From NCBI RefSeq assembly GCF_030486405.1, contig NZ_CP129613.1:4650001-4714000 (forward strand): a stretch of 64,000 nucleotides of DNA, in the 5' to 3' direction. How positions within the stretch are numbered: the first letter of the stretch is position 1; each line of letters begins with the position of its first letter. The stretch is from Mycolicibacterium sp. HK-90 (GTDB taxonomy: Bacteria > Actinomycetota > Actinomycetes > Mycobacteriales > Mycobacteriaceae). The position numbers were made by a program, and so were the translations under genes. Shown here in pieces: positions 9,021-15,809 of this stretch. The notes under the pieces were generated by a model. That model made no database searches and was not told the DNA's origin. It saw nothing but the letters and a program-made list of their open reading frames with translations.

Positions 9021-9958
9021 CAGAAATACCCCTCGCGCTTGCGATCTTCCATGCCGGCCTCGGAGATCCGATCATCGGCGCGGGTGGCGCCACGTTCGGT
9101 GAGCCGGGACACCGCGGTTTCGGCGATGACCTCGGAAACCGTTGCGGCCGTGGACTCGACGCAGCCGGTGCAGGTGACGTCACCGACGGTGCGGAACCGC
9201 ACCGTCTTCTCGATCACCGGTTCGTCCTTGCGGGGCTGCATGTACTTGTGCACCGCGAGCAGCATGCCGTCGCGCTCGAACACCTTGCGCTGGTGCGCGT
9301 AGTAGATCGACGGCAGCTTGATCTTCTCGGCACCGATGTAGGACCAGATGTCGAACTCGGTCCAGTTGGAGATCGGGAAGGCGCGGATGTGTTCACCCTT
9401 GTTGTGCCGGCCGTTGTACAGGTTCCACAGCTCGGGGCGCTGCGCCTTGGGGTCCCACTGGCCGAACTCGTCGCGGAACGAGAACACCCGCTCCTTTGCG
9501 CGAGCCTTCTCCTCGTCGCGCCGGGCCCCGCCGAAGGCGGCGTCGAACTTGTTCTCCCGGATGCCGCGCAGCAGCGTCACGGTCTGGATCGGGTTGCGCG
9601 ACGGGATGGTCTCCACCACGCGTCCGGCGTCGATGTCGTCCTGCACCTTGGCGACGACCAGGCGGGCACCATAGTGCTCGACGAGCTCGTCGCGGGCCTC
9701 GTAGACCTCGTCGAAGTTATGGCCGGTGTCGACGTGCATCACCGGGAACGGCAGCCGGCCCGGTGCGAATGCCTTCACCGCCAGGTGCAGCATCACGATC
9801 GAGTCCTTGCCGCCCGAGAACAGCAGCACGGGCTTCTCGAACTCCGCGGCGACCTCACGGATGATGTGGATGGCCTCGGCCTCCAGCGCACGCAGGTGAC
9901 TCAGCTCGTAATGGCCGGCGCGGGCCGACTGCTGATCGGATTTCTGTGCGGTGGTCAT
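9020..9958 (-). CDS. cysD: Sulfate adenylyltransferase subunit 2 (CysD)
   Basis: About 312 aa ATP-PPase-fold subunit of ATP sulfurylase. The PP-loop SGGKDS is at about 48-53, followed by MHVDTGHNFDE, FGGARRDEEKARAKER and the C-terminal RFRTVGDVTCTGCVES motif. First gene of cysD-cysNC-cysQ. ATG at 9958 is chosen; a GTG one codon earlier (9961) is in frame. The ATG shares its A with the TGA of a 14-codon upstream frame, and a GGGGAAG sequence just before it may act as ribosome site. Confidence 0.96.
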   Translation of the reverse strand: MTTAQKSDQQSARAGHYELSHLRALEAEAIHIIREVAAEFEKPVLLFSGGKDSIVMLHLAVKAFAPGRLPFPVMHVDTGHNFDEVYEARDELVEHYGARLVVAKVQDDIDAGRVVETIPSRNPIQTVTLLRGIRENKFDAAFGGARRDEEKARAKERVFSFRDEFGQWDPKAQRPELWNLYNGRHNKGEHIRAFPISNWTEFDIWSYIGAEKIKLPSIYYAHQRKVFERDGMLLAVHKYMQPRKDEPVIEKTVRFRTVGDVTCTGCVESTAATVSEVIAETAVSRLTERGATRADDRISEAGMEDRKREGYF

Positions 9959-10002
9959 CACTTCCCCATTAAGTTGGTAGGAATGGCCAGAATTGCAAGC
10001 AT
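9958..10002 (-). CDS. Candidate leaderless 14-codon upstream frame of cysD
   Basis: An ATG at 10002 opens a frame reading MLAILAIPTNLMGK and its TGA overlaps the cysD ATG (TGATG). The ATG sits seven bases after a TAGATT hexamer, the spacing of a mycobacterial -10 element (TANNNT) to a leaderless start. Unlike the polycysteine leader frames described in mycobacteria it contains no Cys, so if real it more likely provides translational coupling than cysteine attenuation. Inferred from layout only. Confidence 0.4.
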   Translation of the reverse strand: MLAILAIPTNLMGK

Positions 10003-10009
10003 GGCCAGG

Positions 10010-10015
10010 AATCTA
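10010..10015 (-). promoter_or_regulatory. Candidate -10 element of the cysD operon
   Basis: TAGATT on the minus strand, seven bases from the ATG of the short upstream frame, fits TANNNT. An 8-bp direct repeat ATGGCCAG (plus-strand reading) lies at 9983-9990 and 10001-10008, 18 bp apart, just downstream of it and could be an operator. Confidence 0.4.
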
Positions 10016-10051
10016 GCGGCCCCAGGGGGCCGTGTCAACGACAGGTCGCCG

Positions 10052-11410
10052 TCACCTGCGGTGCCCGCTGACGTGCGCCCCCGCCCGCCGCGGCAACCGC
10101 ACCGTCGCGACCAGGGTCAGCGCCAGCAACGCGCCCAGGACCAGGTAGGTCAGCGCGTACGAGGTGAGCTGACTCAGCAGCAGTGCCGCGACCGCCACAC
10201 CGACCCCGGCCGCCAACTCCTGCACCGAGGCGTTGAGCGTGTTGGCATGGGTCAACTCCTCCCCTTCGACGTCGGAGAACGCCAGGCTGTTGTAGGCGGT
10301 GAAACCGATCGACCGCAGCGCACCGCTGACGTAGAGGACGGCGGCCATGACCGCCACCGGCAGGCCCGGCTGCAGCAGGGCCAGCAGACCGAAACACGCC
10401 ACCGAGGCCGCCCCGTTGACCAGCAGCACCGTGCGGATGCCGAACCGGCGCATCAGCGGCGTGGTGACCGGCTTGATGGTGAGATTGCCCGCGAACAGCG
10501 CCGCCACCATGACGCCGGCGGCCAGCGGCGTCCACCCGAACTCCAGCTGGAACTGCAGCGGCAACAGGAACGGCACCGCGGTGATCACCAGCCGGTACAA
10601 CGATCCCGCGGCCACGGTGATGCGCAGCGTATGCACCCGCAGCACCCGCAGCTGCACCAGCGGGGCCGACGCGGTCAGCAGCCGCCACACCGCGCCGGCG
10701 AGCAGCAGGACGGCCGCGGCACCGCACGCGGTGACCAGTCGCCAATCGGTGCCCGAGACCCTGATGTTCTCCAGTGCGATCAGGGCCGCAGCAATCCCTG
10801 AGCCGAGCGCCAACAGGCCCGGCCAGTCCAGTGGCCGGACCGAGGATTGCGGTCCGCCGCGGACGAGTTTGAGCGCGAGGACGATTCCGATCACGCCGAT
10901 CGGAATGTTGACCGCGAAGATCCATCGCCAGCTACCCAGCGTCGCGATCGCCCCGCCGAGAACCGGCGCGAGCACCGGAGCGGTCAACGCCGGCCAGGTC
11001 AGCAAGGCGATGGCCCGCACCAGATCGGCCTTGCCGCTGTGCCGCAGTACCGCGAGCCTTCCGACCGGCACCATCATGGCGCCGCCGACCCCCTGCAGGA
11101 TCCGCATGCCCACCAGCATCGGCAGCGAGGCACTGACCGCACAGCCGACCGAGGCCACCGTGAACACCGCGATCGCCACGATGAACACCCGGCGGGTACC
11201 GAACCGGCCGGCCAGCCAGCCACTGGCCGGAATCAGCACCGCGACGGTGACCAGGTAGGCCGAGATCGCCACGTTGACATCGACGGCGTCGACGCCGAAT
11301 GATGCCGCGATCAGGGGGATGGCCGGCACGATGATCGTGGCGTCGAGGATCTCCATGAACAACGCGCCGGCCACCAGCAGCGCCAGGCCCCGTGGGAAAG
11401 GCGGGTTCAC
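10052..11410 (-). CDS. MFS drug-efflux transporter, DHA2 (EmrB/QacA) family
   Basis: About 452 aa with roughly 14 hydrophobic segments. Diagnostic motifs are LDATIIVPAIPLIAASFG (motif D1 region of the DHA2 family), GWLAGRFGTRRVF (motif A) and the antiporter motif region GVGGAMMVPVGRLAV. GTG at 11410 (VNPPFPRG) is preferred; a longer frame to 11461 would approach the divergent thioesterase to within eight bases. Predicted proton-driven export of hydrophobic compounds; substrate unknown. It stands alone between cysD and the thioesterase. Confidence 0.9.
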   Translation of the reverse strand: MNPPFPRGLALLVAGALFMEILDATIIVPAIPLIAASFGVDAVDVNVAISAYLVTVAVLIPASGWLAGRFGTRRVFIVAIAVFTVASVGCAVSASLPMLVGMRILQGVGGAMMVPVGRLAVLRHSGKADLVRAIALLTWPALTAPVLAPVLGGAIATLGSWRWIFAVNIPIGVIGIVLALKLVRGGPQSSVRPLDWPGLLALGSGIAAALIALENIRVSGTDWRLVTACGAAAVLLLAGAVWRLLTASAPLVQLRVLRVHTLRITVAAGSLYRLVITAVPFLLPLQFQLEFGWTPLAAGVMVAALFAGNLTIKPVTTPLMRRFGIRTVLLVNGAASVACFGLLALLQPGLPVAVMAAVLYVSGALRSIGFTAYNSLAFSDVEGEELTHANTLNASVQELAAGVGVAVAALLLSQLTSYALTYLVLGALLALTLVATVRLPRRAGAHVSGHRR

Positions 11411-11469
11411 GGGGCCGTTACCCCGGAGGTAATTGAGACGCCGACCGCCGGCGACACACACTGGCAGCC

Positions 11470-11883
11470 ATGAGCACCCAGACCGGCCCGGCCGTCATGG
11501 CGCAGTTCCTGCCCCAGTCGCCGTTTGTCACCAAACTCGGCATCATCGCCGAAACCCTGGAAAGCCCCGAAGTTCGGCTTCGGTTGCCGTGGGATCCGTC
11601 GAACATCACCATCGCCGACATGGTGCACGGCGGTGCGATCGCGGCGTTGGCCGATGTCACGGTGATGGCGGCGGCCTGGGCAGAGGCCGAGGTTCCGGAT
11701 TCGCTTCGCGGAGTTACGGTCTCGATGTCGATCAGCTATCTGGCACCGGCGCGGGCGACCGATCTGATCGGCCTCGGGCGCGTGCTGCGCCAGGGTAGGT
11801 CCCTGGTGAATTGTGAGGCCGACATCGTCACGCCCGACGGCGAGGCGGTGGCCAAGGCCATTGCCACCTACAAGGTGGGGTGA
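11470..11883 (+). CDS. PaaI-family hotdog-fold thioesterase
   Basis: 137 aa. The motif NITIADMVHGGAIAALADVTVMAAAW is the PaaI/4HBT signature, with the HGG turn and catalytic Asp-containing helix; VTVSMSISYLAPAR is the central strand. Expected to hydrolyse aryl- or acyl-CoA thioesters in the cytoplasm. It is divergent from the MFS gene and converges with carbonic anhydrase across the palindrome at 11914-11969. The CoA substrate is not predictable. Confidence 0.9.
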   Translation: MSTQTGPAVMAQFLPQSPFVTKLGIIAETLESPEVRLRLPWDPSNITIADMVHGGAIAALADVTVMAAAWAEAEVPDSLRGVTVSMSISYLAPARATDLIGLGRVLRQGRSLVNCEADIVTPDGEAVAKAIATYKVG

Positions 11884-11913
11884 GCAGACACCGAAAATCC
11901 GGTGTGGCGGCCA

Positions 11914-11969
11914 CGTTCGTAACGTCATGGCGAAAATCGCGCCGGATTCCCGCCGTGGCGTTACGAACG
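11914..11969. repeat. Intergenic palindrome, copy 2 (19-bp arms, 18-bp loop)
   Basis: CGTTCGTAACGTCATGGCG (11914-11932) pairs with CGCCGTGGCGTTACGAACG (11951-11969) at 17 of 19 positions, with an 18-base loop, as in the 6363-6414 copy. It lies between two convergent genes and could fold in either transcript, so a bidirectional terminator role is possible. A smaller hairpin ACCG-AAAATC-CGGT precedes it at about 11890-11903. Confidence 0.75.
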
Positions 11970-12005
11970 CGAGCTTCAGCCCGTGCGTCAACCGCCAGAA
12001 ATCCG

Positions 12006-12497
12006 CTACAGCGTCACCTCGTTGAGCTTGCCGGTGGCGACGTCGAAGATGAAGCCGCGCAACGACTCGTGCTTGGTGACGAACGGGCTCGATTCGATGC
12101 GGCGCAAGGATTGACGCACATCTTCTTCGAGGTCGACGAACGCCTCGGCCGCCCAGTTCGGCTTGATACCGGTCTCGTCCTGGATCTGTTGTTTGAACCC
12201 GTCATCGGTGAAAGTCAGCATGCCGCAGTCGGTGTGGTGGATCAGGATGATCTCCTTGGTCCCGAGCAACCGCTGACTGATGGCCAGCGAGCGGATCTCG
12301 TCGTCGGTGATGACGCCACCGGCGTTGCGGATGACATGTGCCTCACCGTCACCCAGCCCGAGGATGCGATAGACGTCCAGCCTGGCATCCATGCACGCCA
12401 CCACCGCGACATGCTTGCTCGGCGGCAGCGGCAACGGCCCGGTGAAGGTCTCGGCATAGACCTCGTTGTTGGCCAGGTACTGATCGGTGACAGACAT
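12006..12497 (-). CDS. canA: Beta-carbonic anhydrase (CanA/Rv1284-like)
   Basis: 163 aa cytoplasmic zinc enzyme for CO2/bicarbonate interconversion. The ligands Cys35 and Asp37 lie in ACMDARLD, and His88 and Cys91 in HHTDCGM; Arg39 pairs with Asp37. Short length and ligand spacing match the mycobacterial Rv1284 type. It lies near cysD as in M. tuberculosis (Rv1284-Rv1285), though here the MFS and thioesterase genes intervene. Confidence 0.95.
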   Translation of the reverse strand: MSVTDQYLANNEVYAETFTGPLPLPPSKHVAVVACMDARLDVYRILGLGDGEAHVIRNAGGVITDDEIRSLAISQRLLGTKEIILIHHTDCGMLTFTDDGFKQQIQDETGIKPNWAAEAFVDLEEDVRQSLRRIESSPFVTKHESLRGFIFDVATGKLNEVTL

Positions 12498-12542
12498 GAT
12501 TCGACGCTAGCCCCGCGATGGCCGGCGGGGCCAGCGCCAGAA

Positions 12543-14465
12543 TCAGGCTGAGCCGATGGGCTGCAGGTCGTAGACGGGGACGTTGCCGACCATGGTCTTG
12601 GTGAAGTTCGCCTTCACCCAGTCGGTGATCTGCCCCGCGCTCCCGTGCGCCTCGTGCGGCGGCCCACCACGGCCGCCCTCGGGCCGGTCCAGGAAGTAGC
12701 GCACCTGGCCGTCGGCGACGTACTGCTGGAACTGCGCGAGGGTGGGCGAGTTGTCGCTGCCGGTGAATCCGCCGATCGCCATCAGCGACTCCCCGGTCCG
12801 AAGTTCCAGGTCGCTGACCATCATCGAGCCCACACTGGCGGCGGCCCATCGACCGTCGGCGCCCGCGATCAGCGCGGCCAACGCCGGATCGTCGGTCAGC
12901 CCGAAACCGCCGCCGGGCCCACCCGGTCCACCGAACCCCATGTCGCGCTTGGGTCCGGAGGTGGCGATCGGCCCGCCGGTGTGGCCGGCGGCCACGGTCT
13001 CGACGGTGTAGGCGGCGGTCGCGGCGAGGCCGCAGATCACCGCGGCCGTGGCCACCACGGCGGACAGCCTGCCCGGCCGGTGAGCGACGACGGCCAGGGC
13101 CACTGCGGTCAGGACCGCCCCGATCACCACCACCCAACGCAGCGCGGGCAGCCAGTCCGGCGTCCGGTCGAGCAGCACGAACGCCCACACTCCGGTGCCG
13201 GCCAGCATGGCCGCCAGCACCAGCCGGGCCGCCGGTCGCGCACGGACCCGCCACAAGTCGGCGACTGACATGCCCACCAGCGCGGCCACCGCGGGGGCCA
13301 GCGCCACGGTGTAGTACGGGTGGATGATCCCGTCCATGAAGCTGAACACCACGGCGGTGACCAGCATCCAGCCGCCCCACATCAGCAGGCCGGCCCGGGG
13401 CGCGCCGGTTCGCGGACTACGCCGGGTCAGCCACAGGGCGGCCAGCAGACCGATCAGCGCGGCCGGCAGCAACCACGACGCCTCGGTCCCCATCGACATT
13501 CCGAACATGCGGCCGATGCCCGGGTCGCCGCCGAACATCAGGTTGGCCCCGCGCCCGGGTCCACCGCCCGGGCCGCCCGGGCCGGGGCTGAAGCCTGGCC
13601 CGGACTGCTCACGACCCAGGATGCGTTGCAGGCCGTTGTACCCGAAGGCCAGCTGCAGCAGGCTGTTGTCGGTCGAGCCGGCGATGTACGGCCGCGACTC
13701 CGTGGGCCACAACGCCACCAGCGCGAGGTACCAGCCCGACGAGATCACCATCGTCGCCGCACCGATCAGCAAGGTGCCCAACCGCTTCCACACCCCTACT
13801 GCCGGTGCGGCAACGAGAAACATCAGCGCCAGGCCGGGAACGATCAGGAACGCCTGCAGCATCTTGGTCAGGAACGCGAAACCCAGCACGCACCCCGCCA
13901 ACGCCACCCAGCCGGCACTGGCCCTGGCCGACACCGGCCCGACCGCGCGCACCATGAAATAGGCGGCCAGCACCAGCAGCAGGACCAGCAGCGCGTCTGG
14001 ATTGTTGTAGCGGAACATCGCGGCGGCCACCGGGGTCAAGGCCAGCGCCGCTCCGGCGATCAGGGCGGCGGCCGGGCCGCTGGTGCGCCGCACCGTGGCG
14101 TAGAGCAGTGCCACCGCACCCACACCCATCAGGGCCTGCGGCAGCAGCATGGTGAACTCGTCGAAGCCGAACAGTCGGCCCGACAATCCCATTGCCCACA
14201 GCGCCGCCGGCGGCTTGTCCACCGTGATCGCGTTTCCGGCGTCCAGGGATCCGAACAGCCAGGCTTTCCAGGATTGGGTGCCGGCCTGGGCCGCGGCCGC
14301 GTAGTAGCTGTTGGCCCAGCCGGAGGATCCGAGGCCCCACAGATACAGCACGGCGGTGGCGGCCAGCAGCGCCCAGTACGAGGGCCGAACCCAGCGCGGT
14401 GCCGGCGTAATCGGTGCCGCGGGTTCTGCCGCCGCATCGGGTGCGGTGTCGACGATCGTCGTCAT
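12543..14465 (-). CDS. GT39/ArnT-like membrane glycosyltransferase, paralogue A
   Basis: 640 aa. An N-terminal cytoplasmic tail is followed by about 12-13 membrane helices. The first periplasmic loop has GSLDAGNAITVDKPPAAL with the acidic residue expected to be catalytic in the GT-C/PMT fold. Two Gly/Pro-rich stretches stand out: one near the middle (PGFSPGPGGPGGGPGRG) and one before the C-terminal soluble domain (GFGGPGGPGGGFG). GT39 enzymes move sugars from polyprenyl-phosphate carriers. The ATG at 14465 overlaps the GT2/GtrA stop (ATGA). The soluble C-terminal domain shares the IAxWVxAxxxxxxVxNVxxYDL pattern with the paralogue at 15804-17651. Confidence 0.9.
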   Translation of the reverse strand: MTTIVDTAPDAAAEPAAPITPAPRWVRPSYWALLAATAVLYLWGLGSSGWANSYYAAAAQAGTQSWKAWLFGSLDAGNAITVDKPPAALWAMGLSGRLFGFDEFTMLLPQALMGVGAVALLYATVRRTSGPAAALIAGAALALTPVAAAMFRYNNPDALLVLLLVLAAYFMVRAVGPVSARASAGWVALAGCVLGFAFLTKMLQAFLIVPGLALMFLVAAPAVGVWKRLGTLLIGAATMVISSGWYLALVALWPTESRPYIAGSTDNSLLQLAFGYNGLQRILGREQSGPGFSPGPGGPGGGPGRGANLMFGGDPGIGRMFGMSMGTEASWLLPAALIGLLAALWLTRRSPRTGAPRAGLLMWGGWMLVTAVVFSFMDGIIHPYYTVALAPAVAALVGMSVADLWRVRARPAARLVLAAMLAGTGVWAFVLLDRTPDWLPALRWVVVIGAVLTAVALAVVAHRPGRLSAVVATAAVICGLAATAAYTVETVAAGHTGGPIATSGPKRDMGFGGPGGPGGGFGLTDDPALAALIAGADGRWAAASVGSMMVSDLELRTGESLMAIGGFTGSDNSPTLAQFQQYVADGQVRYFLDRPEGGRGGPPHEAHGSAGQITDWVKANFTKTMVGNVPVYDLQPIGSA

Positions 14466-15748
14466 TTCCCTGTCCCTCGATTCGGCCCGGCGGTGCGCCG
14501 TGTGCGCGACGGGTGGAACACCCATCCCCGCAACAGAACGAAGCGCACGACGGTGGCCAGCAAGTTGGCCACCACCAGTACTGCGAGTTCGACGCCGCGA
14601 TGGGGTACCGGCGTCATGGCGTGCAAGATCCCGAGCGATCCGCTGGTGATGGTCAGTGCGATCGCGAACACGGTCAACCCCTCGGCGTGATGCCGGGTGA
14701 GGCTGCCGGCACCCGCGATGCCGAACGTGAACCGCCGGTTGGCGGCGGTGTTCCCGATCGCGGTCACCAGCAGGGCCACCAGATTGGCCGCCTGGGCCCC
14801 GACCCCGGACCGCAACGCCATGAACAGCAGCAGGTAGGCGAGCGTCGAGACCACACCGACGGCGGCGAATCGGACTGCCTGGCGCAGCAGGGAGCCCGGC
14901 GCCGCCGATTTCCGCGAGGACCCGAGCTGGGCGGCGATGGTGTTCACCGGGATCGACCCATCGGCGAAGCCGCGCAGCAGCCGGCCGATGCCCTTGAGAT
15001 CCGCCTTGGCGGTGGCGACGATGTCCACCCGGCTGTCCGGATCGTCCACCCAGTCCACGGGCACCTCGTGAATCCGCAGGCCACTGCGCTCGGCCAGCAC
15101 CAACAGCTCGGTGTCGAAGAACCACCCGGTGTCGGCCACATGGGGCAACAGGCGGCGGGCCACGTCGGCGCGGATCGCCTTGAACCCACACTGGGCATCT
15201 GAGAACCTCGCTGCCAGAGTCGATTTCAGGATCAGGTTGTAGCAGCGCGAGATGAACTCGCGCTTGGCGCCGCGGACCACCCGTGAGCCGCGGCCGAGCC
15301 GGGTGCCGATGGCCAGGTCGGAGTGACCGGAGATCAGCGGCGCCACCAGCGGCGCGAGGGCAGCCAGGTCGGTGGACAGGTCGACATCCATGTAGGCCAG
15401 CACCGGGGCATCGGAGGCCGACCACACCGCATGCAGCGCCCGACCACGTCCCTTCTGCTCCAGTCGGACCACCCGGACCCCGTCGAGCTCGGCGGCCAGT
15501 TCGGCGGCGATCTTCGGGGTCTCGTCCACGCTGGCGTTGTCGGCGATGGTGATGCGGACCGGCACCGCGAAGTTCTCGTCCAGGTAGCGATGCAGCCGCC
15601 GTACCGAATGTGCAAGTGTGGCTTGCTCGTTGTGCACCGGGACGACGATGTCGAGTACCGGAACACCGGCTGCCCGGGCGGCCAGCGCGGCATTGGGCCG
15701 GGACGCGAAGTGGAACCGCTGCTCGGGGACGTGGACCGTGGCTGTCAT
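14462..15748 (-). CDS. Bifunctional GT2 polyprenyl-phosphate glycosyltransferase / GtrA membrane protein
   Basis: 428 aa from the chosen ATG. Residues 30-260 are a dolichol-phosphate-mannose-synthase-like GT2 domain: DIVVPVHNEQ, IADNASVDET, the metal-binding DVD at 121-123 and a QCGFKAIR segment. After about residue 285 comes a four-helix GtrA domain (RFAAVGVVSTLAYLLLF, ending FVLLRGWVF). Together they would make a polyprenyl-phosphate sugar and help present it outside, supplying donor for the two flanking GT39 enzymes. A tandem direct-repeat regulator site lies 44 bp upstream of the start. Confidence 0.92.
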   Translation of the reverse strand: MTATVHVPEQRFHFASRPNAALAARAAGVPVLDIVVPVHNEQATLAHSVRRLHRYLDENFAVPVRITIADNASVDETPKIAAELAAELDGVRVVRLEQKGRGRALHAVWSASDAPVLAYMDVDLSTDLAALAPLVAPLISGHSDLAIGTRLGRGSRVVRGAKREFISRCYNLILKSTLAARFSDAQCGFKAIRADVARRLLPHVADTGWFFDTELLVLAERSGLRIHEVPVDWVDDPDSRVDIVATAKADLKGIGRLLRGFADGSIPVNTIAAQLGSSRKSAAPGSLLRQAVRFAAVGVVSTLAYLLLFMALRSGVGAQAANLVALLVTAIGNTAANRRFTFGIAGAGSLTRHHAEGLTVFAIALTITSGSLGILHAMTPVPHRGVELAVLVVANLLATVVRFVLLRGWVFHPSRTRRTAGPNRGTGK

Positions 15749-15791
15749 GACTTCATCGTTCTTCGGCGAATTGTGTTCTCGGTTGGGCGAA

Positions 15792-15809
15792 GCTATGCGC
15801 CGGCTATGT
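15792..15809 (-). promoter_or_regulatory. PhoP-like direct repeat upstream of GT2/GtrA
   Basis: GCTATGC-GCCG-GCTATGT: two 7-mers with a 4-base spacer (11-bp period), overlapping the stop codon of the upstream GT39 gene. It has the layout of the mycobacterial PhoP site (TCACAGC-N4-TCACAGC read on the other strand) and matches sites at 20080-20108 and 21067-21095. It probably marks an internal promoter. Confidence 0.6.

Noticed and set aside
9958..10002. Polycysteine attenuator frame before cysD
   Set aside because: The short frame contains no Cys codon, so the known cysteine-attenuation mechanism does not apply.
14466..15425. N-terminal 320-residue extension of GT39 paralogue A
   Set aside because: It is the shadow of the GT2/GtrA gene; the true start at 14465 overlaps that gene's stop by ATGA.
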